From positions 992,001 to 1,056,000 of the forward strand of contig NZ_CP147243.1 in the NCBI RefSeq assembly GCF_037198285.1: a stretch of DNA of 64,000 nt. The letters run 5' to 3'. The DNA is from Haladaptatus sp. DJG-WS-42 (GTDB lineage: Archaea; Halobacteriota; Halobacteria; Halobacteriales; Halococcaceae). Below are positions 51,944 through 60,799 of this stretch, in pieces (the stretch's first letter is position 1; each line of letters opens with the position of its first letter). A program made the translations under genes and the position numbers. The notes below the pieces were generated by a model. The model did no database searches, was not told the origin of the DNA, and worked only from the letters and a program-made list of their open reading frames with translations.

Positions 51944-52759
51944 TCAGGCGAGTGTAAGCACGCCGCCAAGAATGGCGAGTGCGCCAAGCCCAACGCAAAC
52001 CGCCCAGAACGCAACCCGGTGGACGACGCGCATGAGCGCGTCGATGGTTAGGTAGCCCACGACGGCGGCGACACACAGCGCGAACAGCGCCGGGCCAGGG
52101 TCGATGGCCGGGACACCCTCGGTGAGCACGGTGAGCGCACCCGCGGCGAACGCCGCTGGAATCGAGAGCAAAAAGGAAAGGCGGAGCGCAGACGGCCCAT
52201 CGTGGCCGCGAAGGAGCAGTGCGCTCGCGGTGGTTCCAGAGCGCGAGACGCCCGGAAGGATGGCGAGTCCTTGGAGACCGCCGACGAGCACGGCGTCGAG
52301 GAGTGACGGTTCCTCACGAGTCCCGAGCGAGAGCCGGTCAGCCCCTCGGAGGACGAGGCCGGTCGCGACGAGCAAAACACCGATGAGCGCGACGAAGGCA
52401 CCCCCCGTGAGCGCCGAGGCGAGGTCCATCAGCGCGGTGTAGGCGACGAGGCCGACCACGCCCGAAGCGAGCGTGGCGAGGGCGAGAAACGAGAGGTCTG
52501 CCGTTTCGCTGTCAAAGGCCTCGCGCGGTCGCCACTGTGGGAGCGAGGCGAGCACTGAGACCACTTCGTCACGGTAGTACGCGAGCGCGGAGACGGCCGT
52601 GCCGCCGTGTAAGAACAATGAGAACTGGACGGCAACCTGCGGCGAGACGCCCTGAAACGCCGTGAGAAAGAGGGTGATGTTCCCCTCACTGGAGATGGGG
52701 AGCCACTCGAAGATGCCCTGTAAGATGCCGACGACGAGGGCGAGGAGCCACGAATTCAT
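51944..52759 (-). CDS. uppP: Undecaprenyl-diphosphatase-like (UppP/BacA family) phosphatase
   Basis: The 271-residue membrane protein has the BacA motifs: GILQGIFEWLPISSEGN near 12-28, with the catalytic Glu, and LPGVSRSGTTASALLLRG near 167-184, with the catalytic Ser-Arg pair. About eight membrane helices are predicted. In archaea the likely role is recycling of dolichyl or undecaprenyl diphosphate carriers after glycan transfer. It lies in the same orientation as glmU and glmS but with separate starts. Confidence 0.88.
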   Translation of the reverse strand: MNSWLLALVVGILQGIFEWLPISSEGNITLFLTAFQGVSPQVAVQFSLFLHGGTAVSALAYYRDEVVSVLASLPQWRPREAFDSETADLSFLALATLASGVVGLVAYTALMDLASALTGGAFVALIGVLLVATGLVLRGADRLSLGTREEPSLLDAVLVGGLQGLAILPGVSRSGTTASALLLRGHDGPSALRLSFLLSIPAAFAAGALTVLTEGVPAIDPGPALFALCVAAVVGYLTIDALMRVVHRVAFWAVCVGLGALAILGGVLTLA

Positions 52760-52914
52760 ATTCTGACAGTTTCGCGGGAGTACAAAGGTCGTTCGGATTT
52801 CCTGAGCGCGACGTTTTCAGCACGGCTCTCCTATCTCCATGAAGAGGTGAGCGGTGAGAGTGAACTGTGGAGGCAAGGAGGGGGGTATCGACAGACGAGA
52901 AACCAGACACGATC

Positions 52915-53214
52915 ATGCAATTCATTGCAACACTCACACACAGCCCAGACCATTGCTGGGCACGCGAAGACCGAGCCGACGACGCCCGCGAGTGGATTTC
53001 AACCATGCACACCCGCGCAGAGGAACAAGGCATCCACCTCCAAGGCGCGTACGTCGCAACCAACGAACACACGTTCTACTTCATTCTCGAATCTGACGAC
53101 TTTGGGGCCGTTTCGTCGTTCCTTGGCCCACCGCTGCTGACCGACCATACGGCGCACATCACGCCCGTTGGAAACCTAGAGGAGATCGCCCGCATCTTCA
53201 TCGAGATGGAGTGA
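52915..53214 (+). CDS. Small DUF3303-like protein
   Basis: The start at ATG 52915 gives 99 residues beginning MQFIATLTHSPDHCWAREDR. The fold appears ferredoxin-like, with an HxPDxC-type first strand and an acidic helix (AEEQGIHLQGAYVATNEHTFYFILES). It resembles DUF3303, a small family of unknown function. Its upstream region is GC-rich with no clear TATA box. It precedes the broken mechanosensitive channel gene. Confidence 0.65.
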   Translation: MQFIATLTHSPDHCWAREDRADDAREWISTMHTRAEEQGIHLQGAYVATNEHTFYFILESDDFGAVSSFLGPPLLTDHTAHITPVGNLEEIARIFIEME

Positions 53215-53226
53215 CGGCGACACCAC

Positions 53227-53234
53227 GTTTTATC
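53227..53234 (+). promoter_or_regulatory. TATA-like box of the MscS gene
   Basis: GTTTTATC is centred 28 bases before ATG 53259 and supports a leaderless start for the mechanosensitive channel gene. Confidence 0.5.
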
Positions 53235-53258
53235 TCGCGTCTGCCCAACTGTCAGCGT

Positions 53259-54365
53259 ATGACAACGGTGGCGGAATACGAAACGTTGCTGCGCGAGGCG
53301 CTGCTCGCGCTCCCGCCGTGGCAGGGCGTGGTGGTGACGATTGGGGTCTCGCTCCTCGTCGCAAAAGGGATTGAACTCCTCGGGAAGACGGTCATTCCGC
53401 GGCTCACCGCGCGCATCGAGGGCGAAGTCGATGACGTGATTTTCAAAACGATTCAAGCGCCACTCTACGTCTCGGTCGTCCTCATCGGGGCGTACATCGC
53501 CACCGTGCCGCTCGGCCTCGCGCCCGCCGTCGATGCGCCACTGCTCGCCGGGACGCTTTCGACGCTCACCGTCCTCTGGGCCTTTACGCTCACCCGCCTC
53601 GGGCGGAAGGTGTCGAAAGCCGTCACCGCCGGCAAAGAGTTCGACTAGACCGTCGTCCCCATCTTCCAGAACGTCTGGTCGGCAGTCATTCTCGGGGCCA
53701 CCATCTTCCTCTTGCTCACGTTCTGGGAAATCGATATCACGCCGTTTCTCGCCTCTGCGGGGATTATCGGGATTGTGGTTGGGCTCGCCGCCCGCGACAC
53801 GATTGCGAACTTCTTCGGCGGCATCGCGCTCTATTTCGACGGCACGTACGCCGTGGGCGACTACATCGTCCTCGAATCGGGCGAGCGCGGCCGGGTCGAA
53901 GACATCTCGATTCGCAGCACCGTCATCCGCACGCGTGACGACCTGCTCGTGACCGTTCCGAACGCCGTGCTCAACTCTGCGCGCATCGTGAACGAATCGA
54001 CCCCCGAGCGCGAGCGCCGGATTCGCCTCCCGGTGGGCGTTGCCTACGGCAGCGACGTAGACCGCGTCGAGGAAGTGTTGCTCGCAGAGGCGAACGCTGA
54101 AAACCTCGTCCTCGAACAGCCCCACCCGCGCGTGCGATTCCGGGGCTTTGGTGATTCGGCGCTCGACTTCGAGTTGCTCTGCTGGATTAGCGACCCTGTC
54201 TTGCGCGGGCGAGCCACCCACGAGATGAACAAGCGCATCTACCAAGCGTTCGGCCGCGAGAACATCGAAATCCCGTTCCCACAGCGCGTGGTCACGATGA
54301 CCGACGAGCCGCCAACAGAGCCGTTTGTATCCTCGGACAGCGTCGTCGGCGACGGCGGCGAATGA
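53259..54365 (+). pseudogene. MscS-type mechanosensitive channel gene with an in-frame amber stop
   Basis: From ATG 53259 the frame encodes three membrane helices and then reads AGKEFD-TAG (TAG at 53646-53648). The same frame continues without change of phase as TVVPIFQNVW through the pore helix and the MscS beta domain (SAGIIGIVVGLAARDTIANFFGG, IVLESGERGRVEDI, TVPNAVLNSARIVNES) to TGA 54363-54365. The whole makes a normal 368-residue MscS. A single C-to-T change in a Gln codon CAG would create the stop. It is either a nonsense pseudogene or a read-through case. Confidence 0.8.
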
Positions 54366-54433
54366 CCAGAAAACAATAACTCATATTTCAGAGATATTCA
54401 CGATATAAGGTACGACCCTATAGCGGTCTCCAT

Positions 54434-54703
54434 ATGACACTGTTCGATAACGTCCGTAAGGTTCTTGCTGTGACGAGGGAAACAGAGGCTATGGGGGAGT
54501 ACGGGATAATCACCTGTCCAGTCTGTGACCAACGCTACGTCCGGAGTGGAGTGGAGGCCATAGACCGAGCAACGCTGAAAGAACTCGCCCGAAACCATCT
54601 CAAGACCCATCGGCTCGACGAGAGCAAGCGCGGCATCTACGGCGTGTTGATGGTCGAGCAGATGGAGCGATTGCAGGCCATCGAAAACGAAATCATCACC
54701 TAA
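54434..54703 (+). CDS. Small C2H2-type zinc-binding protein
   Basis: The 89-residue protein has CPVC near 28-31 and HLKTH near 55-59, giving a C2H2-like zinc finger. The rest is helical and charged. Function is unknown; such small zinc-finger proteins are frequent in haloarchaea and affect stress or surface traits in a few studied cases. It stands alone, with an AT-rich upstream stretch (CTCATATTTCAGAGATATTC). Confidence 0.6.
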   Translation: MTLFDNVRKVLAVTRETEAMGEYGIITCPVCDQRYVRSGVEAIDRATLKELARNHLKTHRLDESKRGIYGVLMVEQMERLQAIENEIIT

Positions 54704-54745
54704 CCGTGCACCTATACTGCCACGACGTGCTGTCAGAGAGGTGAG

Positions 54746-54840
54746 ACCGCAACAGGAGAGTCCGTGGCCATCACCCTCAACTTCTGTGGCATCCTCGAAG
54801 TGACCGACGAGCCGGACGTGACCCAAACGACCGCCATCTC
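54746..54840 (+). pseudogene. Relic of the C-terminal end of a PQQ-propeller/PKD protein gene
   Basis: The frame reads TATGESVAITLNFCGILEVTD then EPDVTQTTAIS. This aligns with the end of the intact protein encoded at 55056-56780 (QTGETTEVELDYCGIL-TMTLR-VTDETGATQTTSIELS), with TMTLR missing. No start or upstream body is visible. It looks like a decayed duplicate, or the remains of a related gene. The rest of the 352-base gap holds no gene. Confidence 0.6.
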
Positions 54841-55055
54841 GCGTTCGCCGGTCTACGCCGCGCACTGTTTTGTTCATTTTATCTCCCCAGAAAGCCCGGC
54901 GAAAGCGCCAAGAAATGCCAATATAGCCACACGCACCGTTTAAAATGCACAGGTCCACAGATAGAATAAAATCGGCTCAAGAGATGTGAAAGGGTTACCC
55001 AATGCGATATTAGGCACCCGATAGTTAGTAGACCAACACGTTTTGGTCAGGGTGC

Positions 55056-56780
55056 ATGGTACGACCCTCCAGACGGACGTTCCTGAAAGGTATCGGTGTG
55101 GCTGGCGCGGCCGGCCTCGTCGGCACAAATGCAATTGCAGCAACCCCGGACGGGGAGACACCAGACTGGCCCGTGAGCCGTGGCACGGACGGGCGGACGG
55201 GGTACACCACAGGTCGAGGGCCACAACCCTATGCTGGTCCCGGCTGGTCACCTGGCGACGAACTCTCAGACCCCACAGAAGTGACGGTCGTAGACGGTTC
55301 CGCCTACGTTGGGACAGTTGGCTCGTACGACGTCGACGCGAGCACAGGCGAGGTCGCCGCCTACGACGGCACGGACGGTGGCCTCCGCTGGATTCGCGAC
55401 GACGACAGTATCGGTGCGGTGATCGCGGCCCCGACGGTCGCAGACGGCCGCGTGTTCGTCGCCGCTCGCCCAGCAATCAGCTACACGGAAGGTGGCCGAC
55501 AGGGTGAGACGCCACCGAACGGCGGCATTTTGGCCCTCGACGCAGAAACCGGCGAGACGCTCTGGACGAACAAGGAGTTGCGGTACACGAACGGTGCAGT
55601 GCTCGTTCGTGACGACACGGCGTACGCCATCTCAGGGGCGACGGTGTACGCCCTCGCTACCGCGACGGGCGACGTACAGTGGAGCGTCGAAGTAGACGAT
55701 ACCAACTTCCTCAGCACGCTGGTGTTCGGTGAGGAGACGCTCTACGCGGCAGGCGGCCAAACGATTGTGGCGCTTGGAACCGATGGAACCGTCCAGTGGC
55801 AGTCGGATGCCCCCGACGGTGTCGATGCAAACACGCTTGCCGCCGCCGACATCCACCTCTACCTTACGATGGCATCTGGCGCGGCATCGACCTCAGACAC
55901 GGTGTGGGCACTCTCGCAAGCAGACGGTTCGGTGGTCTGGGAGACGCAGGTCGCTGCCGATTTCGAGGACAGCGAGCCAAACAACCTGAGTCCCCCTGCA
56001 GTGGCCAACGGAACGGTGTACGTCTCCTCCGAGGATGACGACGAACGCGTCGGCGCGGTTCACGCGCTCTCCACCGAGACGGGCGAGGAACAGTGGCAGT
56101 TCGTCTCGGCCGCGAAACTCGTGGGCAAGCCTGCCGTCACCGACGGCACCATCTACGTCGGGGGGCAGTACACGACCATGGCCGCCGTCGAAAGCGAACG
56201 CGAAGCAGGCTACTTCGAACACGGAGCCGACTACGTCGATACGGCCTACGCCCGGCCCATCGTGTACGCACTCGACACGGACGATGGGTCAGAGCAGTGG
56301 AGTTACGGCATCGACGAGGCCGGGGCCGACTACTTCGCACTCTCCACCGTACCCGCAAATGACCACCTCTACGTACAGGTCTCCGGTACGCGAACCCCAC
56401 CGTACGGCGCAGTAGGTGGTGTGTACGCACTCGCTTCGAGCGAGAGTATGCCCGGCCCCGAGCACACGCTGGTGGATGACTCGCCAAAGGAACCGGAGCG
56501 CGAACCGGTCAAAGCATACATCACGACCGCTCCCGAGAACGCTGAGGAGGTAGATTTCGACTCAGGCGCGACCGTGACGCTCTCGGGAACTGAGTCGAGT
56601 TCACCGAACGGCGCAATTACGAGCTACGAATGGGACATAGACGAGGACGGCGAGTACGAGCAGACGGGTGAAACCACTGAGGTGGAACTTGACTACTGTG
56701 GCATCCTCACGATGACCCTCCGAGTGACCGACGAGACCGGTGCGACCCAGACGACCAGCATCGAACTCTCGACGGTTTAA
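55056..56780 (+). CDS. Tat-exported PQQ-type beta-propeller protein with C-terminal PKD domain
   Basis: The 574-residue protein has a Tat signal SRRTFLKGIGVAGAAG at 5-20. A PQQ-like beta-propeller follows, with repeats such as GTVYVSSEDDDERVGAVHALSTETGEEQW and GTIYVGGQY, then a C-terminal PKD-like domain (about 480-574; SGTESSSPNGAITSYEWDIDEDGEY). It is probably a surface protein that binds other macromolecules; no catalytic motif is visible. A relic of a related gene lies upstream. Confidence 0.82.
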   Translation: MVRPSRRTFLKGIGVAGAAGLVGTNAIAATPDGETPDWPVSRGTDGRTGYTTGRGPQPYAGPGWSPGDELSDPTEVTVVDGSAYVGTVGSYDVDASTGEVAAYDGTDGGLRWIRDDDSIGAVIAAPTVADGRVFVAARPAISYTEGGRQGETPPNGGILALDAETGETLWTNKELRYTNGAVLVRDDTAYAISGATVYALATATGDVQWSVEVDDTNFLSTLVFGEETLYAAGGQTIVALGTDGTVQWQSDAPDGVDANTLAAADIHLYLTMASGAASTSDTVWALSQADGSVVWETQVAADFEDSEPNNLSPPAVANGTVYVSSEDDDERVGAVHALSTETGEEQWQFVSAAKLVGKPAVTDGTIYVGGQYTTMAAVESEREAGYFEHGADYVDTAYARPIVYALDTDDGSEQWSYGIDEAGADYFALSTVPANDHLYVQVSGTRTPPYGAVGGVYALASSESMPGPEHTLVDDSPKEPEREPVKAYITTAPENAEEVDFDSGATVTLSGTESSSPNGAITSYEWDIDEDGEYEQTGETTEVELDYCGILTMTLRVTDETGATQTTSIELSTV

Positions 56781-56809
56781 TCTACCCCCACAGTTTTCGA
56801 TTCCAGAAG

Positions 56810-57295
56810 TCAGTCGCCATCCGAACTAGTCGGTTCGGACAGCCCCTGTCTGAACGCCTTCACTGTCCGAAGCACAACCCAACAGAGCGCGACCGCGACA
56901 ATCCCGACGAACGCCAGATACACCGTGTTGGCGGTGTCGAGACCCCACTGCGTGAGTGCGACGAGCAGTGAGCCAACGACGAGGAACGTTGCGAGCGCCA
57001 CGATTGCGAGGATGAGATGGCGTGCGAGTCGCACACCTCGACGGCCTCGGTGTAAGTACGCGAAGCCGTGAAGTCTGACTGCGGCGATGTCGGAGGCGAC
57101 CTGTGCCCCGACGATGAGCGTGACAACGTGAAGGGCAGTTCTCACGCTATCGGTGAGCAGCGACGTTGCGCCTGCAACACCTGCGAGCAGTTCGACGCTG
57201 TGGAAGAGGACGGACGCAACGGGGACCGGAAACAAGAGGAATGCCCCAAACCACACAGCGGCGGTGGTGAGCAGCGAACGGTTGGAGGAGGCCAT
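56810..57295 (-). CDS. Four-helix membrane protein, function unknown
   Basis: I start at ATG 57295 (MASSNRSLLTTAAVWF), since a TATA-like AAGATATTTGA lies about 30 bases before it on the minus strand. The 161-residue protein has four predicted helices (about 8-30, 45-65, 90-112 and 122-142) and a short cytoplasmic tail. I do not recognise the family. It is convergent with the PQQ-protein gene. Confidence 0.6.
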   Translation of the reverse strand: MASSNRSLLTTAAVWFGAFLLFPVPVASVLFHSVELLAGVAGATSLLTDSVRTALHVVTLIVGAQVASDIAAVRLHGFAYLHRGRRGVRLARHLILAIVALATFLVVGSLLVALTQWGLDTANTVYLAFVGIVAVALCWVVLRTVKAFRQGLSEPTSSDGD

Positions 57296-57401
57296 ACACA
57301 CCGGTTCGCGAGCGGTCATCAAATATCTTAATCAACCAACACGTTCGTGCGAGCTACGGCAAAACCAAGACTGTTAATCCGAGCAGGACGCAGTTCCGAT
57401 A

Positions 57402-58685
57402 ATGACGATTCTCGACGATGCGCGAGCGGTCGGAGAGAACGGCCCCGTCTGCGATTCGTGTCTGGGCCGGGTGTTCGCCGAGCGGAGTTTCGGCCTCACC
57501 AACGAACAGCGCGGGAACGCGCTGCGGACCGCCGTGGCATTGGCAGACGACGAGCCCTACGAACCGACCGACGTGGCAGAGTGTTGGGTGTGTGAAGGCC
57601 TCTGTGCGACGTTCGACGAGTGGGCGCAGCGCGCCGCAGAAGCAGTGGAGGGCATCGAGTTCGACACGTATCAAGTTGGCACACGCACGCCGCCGCTCAT
57701 CGAAGAAAACGAACTCCTCTTGCGCGAGAGCGCCGGGCTCCCGGAGGACGCGGGCGAGCAGTTCAAGTCCGAGTTCAACCGCGAGGTGGGCAAACGCATT
57801 GGACGGCTCACCGAGACGGAAGTTGACTTTGGCCGCCCGCACGTCATGTTCACGCTCAATTTAGAGGGCGACACAGTCGAGATGCGCAACCACTCGACGT
57901 TTGTTTATGGGCGCTACCGCAAACTCGAACGCGACATTCCCCAGACGAAATGGCCGTGCTCTGAGTGCAACGAGACGGGTTACATCCGCGGCGACCCGTG
58001 TCACGTCTGTGCCGGGAGTGGCTATCGCTACCCCGAGAGCGTCGAACAGCTCGCCGCACCACCGCTGCTCGAAGCAATGGATGGCGAGGCAACGACCTTC
58101 CACGGCGCGGGCCGCGAGGACGTAGACGCGCTCATGCTCGGAACCGGCCGCCCGTTCGTGATGGAGATTACAAACCCGAAGGTTCGGCACGTCGATTTGG
58201 CCGCGCTTGAAGAGGCAGTCAACGAGCAGGCCGAGGGGAAAATCGAGGTCGAGGGCCTGCGCGCGTGCACCTACGAGATGGTCGAACGAGTCAAAGAACA
58301 CGACGCCTCGAAGACTTACCGCATGGACGTGAAGTTCGCCCATCCGGTGACCACAGAAGACCTGCAGGCGGCGATAGCCGAGTTGCAGGGCGCGACCATC
58401 GAGCAGTACACGCCCCAGCGCGTCGACCACCGCCGAGCGAACCTGACCCGCGTACGCGAGGTGTACAACATCGAAGGCGAGGTGGTGGACGAATATCACG
58501 CAGACCTCACCATCCACGGCGCGGGCGGCCTCTACATTAAAGAACTCGTGAGCGGCGACGACGGCCGTACCAAACCGAGCCTGACCGGCCTGCTCGGCGT
58601 CAACGCCGTCGTGACCGCGCTCGACGTGGTTGCGGTCGAAGGCGAAGACGAACCGTTCGAAGCCGAGGAGTTCTTCCGTGACTAG
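57402..58685 (+). CDS. pus10: tRNA pseudouridine synthase Pus10
   Basis: The 427-residue protein has the archaeal Pus10 layout: an N-terminal Cys motif CDSCLGRVFAERSFG near 17-31, further pairs CWVCEGLC and CSECNETGYIRGDPCHVCAGSGY, and a C-terminal catalytic domain with GREDVDALMLGTGRPFVMEI near 233-252, where the Asp is catalytic. Pus10 makes pseudouridine at positions 54 and 55 of tRNA in archaea. It is followed by the rnhB gene. Confidence 0.93.
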   Translation: MTILDDARAVGENGPVCDSCLGRVFAERSFGLTNEQRGNALRTAVALADDEPYEPTDVAECWVCEGLCATFDEWAQRAAEAVEGIEFDTYQVGTRTPPLIEENELLLRESAGLPEDAGEQFKSEFNREVGKRIGRLTETEVDFGRPHVMFTLNLEGDTVEMRNHSTFVYGRYRKLERDIPQTKWPCSECNETGYIRGDPCHVCAGSGYRYPESVEQLAAPPLLEAMDGEATTFHGAGREDVDALMLGTGRPFVMEITNPKVRHVDLAALEEAVNEQAEGKIEVEGLRACTYEMVERVKEHDASKTYRMDVKFAHPVTTEDLQAAIAELQGATIEQYTPQRVDHRRANLTRVREVYNIEGEVVDEYHADLTIHGAGGLYIKELVSGDDGRTKPSLTGLLGVNAVVTALDVVAVEGEDEPFEAEEFFRD

Positions 58686-58695
58686 CGGGCAGAAA

Positions 58696-58705
58696 CGTTT
58701 TTTAG
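58696..58705 (+). promoter_or_regulatory. TATA-like box of the RNase HII gene
   Basis: CGTTTTTTAG is centred 26 bases before ATG 58727 and supports a leaderless start there, excluding the seven-codon upstream extension. Confidence 0.55.
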
Positions 58706-58726
58706 TTGCTCTGCAACGTTTGTGTG

Positions 58727-59374
58727 ATGACTGGGCGCTTTGGTGCTGACGAGGCCGGGCGCGGTCCCGTCCTCGGGTCGATGTTCGCCGCCGCCGTGAG
58801 CGTGCCCGACGAGGACGTACTCCCGGACGGCATCACCGACTCGAAGTTTCTCACGCCCGCCCGTCGCGAAGAACTCGCGGACGCCCTCCGCGCGTCGCCG
58901 AACGTCGCAGTCGGCATCGCGGAGGTGACGGTTTCGCAGATTGACGACCCGGAGACGGACCTGAACACCCTCACCGTCCGCGCACAGGCAGACGCCCTCC
59001 GCCAAGTTCTCGAAGACGACATGGAAGGCATCGTGGACGCCTGTGACACCGACGAAGCGCGCTTTGCCCGCCGCGTGGCCGGAAAACTCGACAAGAATGT
59101 CACCCTCCGCGCGGAACACGGCGCAGACGAGAATCACCTGATTGTCGGCGCGGCGAGCATCATCGCTAAGGTCGCCCGCGACGCCCACGTCGCGGAGTTA
59201 GCCTCAGCGTACGGCGAGGTCGGCAGCGGCTATCCGAGCGACCCGACGACGAAGGCATTTCTCACCGAGTTCGTCGAACGAAACGGCAACCTGCCCGATT
59301 GCGCGCGCGCGTCGTGGCAGACGAGCAAGGATGCCCTCGCCGCACGCGAGCAGGCGGGCCTGAGCGAATTTTGA
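58727..59374 (+). CDS. rnhB: Ribonuclease HII
   Basis: The 215-residue protein starts MTGRFGADEAGRGPVLGSM; the DEAGRGPVLG motif contains two catalytic acidic residues (D8, E9). LRAEHGADENHLIVGAASIIAKVARD near 126-151 holds the later catalytic Asp and basic residues. The enzyme cleaves RNA in RNA-DNA hybrids. Length is typical for archaeal RNase HII. Confidence 0.95.
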   Translation: MTGRFGADEAGRGPVLGSMFAAAVSVPDEDVLPDGITDSKFLTPARREELADALRASPNVAVGIAEVTVSQIDDPETDLNTLTVRAQADALRQVLEDDMEGIVDACDTDEARFARRVAGKLDKNVTLRAEHGADENHLIVGAASIIAKVARDAHVAELASAYGEVGSGYPSDPTTKAFLTEFVERNGNLPDCARASWQTSKDALAAREQAGLSEF

Positions 59375-59421
59375 ACCGGTGAGACACGCCGTTCGCCGCG
59401 TCCGACCCGCTCATTTTTAGC

Positions 59422-59438
59422 ATGTTATTGAGTAACAT
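59422..59438 (+). promoter_or_regulatory. Palindromic operator-like site upstream of the Usp gene
   Basis: ATGTTA-TTGAG-TAACAT is a perfect 6-base inverted repeat with a 5-base spacer. It lies between the TATA-like ATTTTTAG and the start codon at 59445, where a bound repressor would block initiation. The half-site GTTA resembles that of the palindrome at 44868-44888. Confidence 0.5.
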
Positions 59439-59444
59439 ACATTG

Positions 59445-59927
59445 ATGTACGACGAGATTCTCCTTCCGACTGACGGAAGTGGCGGGATGAAACGGGTTAC
59501 AGAGCACGCCCTCGGTCTCGCCGAATTGTGCGGGGCGACCATCCACGCGCTGTACGTCGTTGATGAAACCGCCTATGAAACCGTCCCCGAGGATGCACGC
59601 CATCAGGTTCGGGACACGCTCCAAGAAGACGGAAAGAGTGCGACGAAGTCGATCGCATCACGCGCCGAGGTGAGAGGTATCGAAAGCAAGGAGGAGGTTA
59701 GGTGGGGCGACCCAGCAGTCGCCATCATCGCCTACGCCGTCAGGAATGACATCGACCTCATCGTGATGGGGACACGTGGAAAAACTGGCTTCGAGCGATA
59801 TCTGCTCGGAAGCGTAGCGGAGAAGGTGCTTCGGGTCTCTCCTGTTCCGGTCGTGACGGTTCACCTCAGCGACCCAGAGGAACTCGTCGCCGAAATCGAG
59901 GAGTTACTGGAGCGTAATTACGAATAG
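59445..59927 (+). CDS. Universal stress protein (ATP-binding type)
   Basis: I start at ATG 59445 (MYDEILLPTDGSGG), preferred to a TTG three bases upstream. The 160-residue protein has the first Usp strand and the full ATP loop GTRGKTGFERYLLGSVAEKVLR (about 110-131), fitting G-2x-G-9x-G-S. It therefore likely binds ATP, in contrast with the other two Usp-like proteins in the window. A palindrome just upstream suggests specific regulation. Confidence 0.9.
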   Translation: MYDEILLPTDGSGGMKRVTEHALGLAELCGATIHALYVVDETAYETVPEDARHQVRDTLQEDGKSATKSIASRAEVRGIESKEEVRWGDPAVAIIAYAVRNDIDLIVMGTRGKTGFERYLLGSVAEKVLRVSPVPVVTVHLSDPEELVAEIEELLERNYE

Positions 59928-59932
59928 TGGCA

Positions 59933-60002
59933 CTTCAATCCCGAATGAGTAGCTGGAATCGAGAGTTGTCGTCCGATTCCAGCTATCGGTCGACGATTGA
60001 AG
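59933..60002. repeat. 70-base two-part palindromic element
   Basis: Outer arms CTTCAATC (59933-59940) and GATTGAAG (59995-60002) and inner arms TAGCTGGAATCG (59950-59961) and CGATTCCAGCTA (59974-59985) are perfect inverted repeats, separated by symmetric 9-base spacers and a 12-base loop. It lies five bases after the Usp stop. It may be a transcription terminator, an RNA stem-loop or a small non-autonomous mobile element. No poly-T run follows, which argues against a simple terminator. Confidence 0.6.
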
Positions 60003-60085
60003 AGGTACTAGCGGTGTGACAGCACCAAGCACGCGATCGAGAAAATCAGCAGCTTTAGCCGCCTGTATCGCGTGCGAATCGGTAA

Positions 60086-60409
60086 ATGTCCTGGAATCTG
60101 CTCTTCGTCGCGGGGCTGTTCGAGATCGCGTGGGCCATCGGACTTGGCTACTCTGAGGGGCTCACGAAGCCCATTCCGACGGCTGGAACCGTCGTCGCGC
60201 TCGTCATCAGCATGGTGCTGCTCGCAAAAGCCGTCGAGAACCTTCCCGTCGGGACGGCCTACGCCGTGTGGACCGGCATCGGCGCAGTCGGAACCGCGAT
60301 TCTTGGGATGTACCTATTCGACGAGCCCGCCACCGTCGCTCGCCTCGGCTTCATCGGCCTCATCGTCGTCGGCGTGGTTGGGTTGAATCTCGTCTCGGGC
60401 GGCCACTAA
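60086..60409 (+). CDS. sugE: SMR-family transporter (SugE/Gdx-like)
   Basis: The 107-residue protein has four membrane helices and the SMR signature: FEIAWAIGLGYSEGLTKP near 12-29, with Glu13 in helix 1, and AVENLPVGTAYAVWTGIGAVGTAILGM near 49-75. The absence of extra charged loops and the AVWTGIGA block fit SugE/Gdx, which exports guanidinium-like ions in bacteria. The gene starts about 84 bases after the palindromic element; an AT-poor gap makes the promoter unclear. Confidence 0.85.
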   Translation: MSWNLLFVAGLFEIAWAIGLGYSEGLTKPIPTAGTVVALVISMVLLAKAVENLPVGTAYAVWTGIGAVGTAILGMYLFDEPATVARLGFIGLIVVGVVGLNLVSGGH

Positions 60410-60443
60410 GCGGAATTAAGTGATAGTGGGCTGAAGCGTTCGT

Positions 60444-60785
60444 ATGGAACGATCTGTTCGCTACGCCCTCTCGGTTCTCGTCGCCATCGGCGTCACGGGG
60501 TTCGTCTATCTGGTTGCGCCGCCGCCAGAAGCCTCGCTCGACATACTGGCGGGACTCGGGGTAGTGTACGCCGCGGGTGCGTTCGTCTGGCTTCGCTATT
60601 GGACACATCTGACAACCGTAGAAGCACCCAGTCCGGTGAGTGGGTTGTTCACCGGTGTGACGACGTTCGCCGGTATCTCGCTGCTGAACGGGCTTCCAGA
60701 CGGCACACGACTCGGCGTGACCGCACTTGGCTTTGGACTGGCGTGGTTCGGGTTCGCCGCGGGCGTTGGGGTCGGCGTAGAGTGA
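60444..60785 (+). CDS. Small membrane protein, function unknown
   Basis: The 113-residue protein has four predicted helices: about 7-24 (ALSVLVAIGVTGFVYLV), 31-50, 65-82 and 91-110. A cytoplasmic turn WTHLTTVEAPSP contains the only charges in the middle. I do not recognise a family. It starts 34 bases after the SMR gene and may be cotranscribed. Confidence 0.6.
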   Translation: MERSVRYALSVLVAIGVTGFVYLVAPPPEASLDILAGLGVVYAAGAFVWLRYWTHLTTVEAPSPVSGLFTGVTTFAGISLLNGLPDGTRLGVTALGFGLAWFGFAAGVGVGVE

Positions 60786-60799
60786 GGCAGTTTCTCCAA

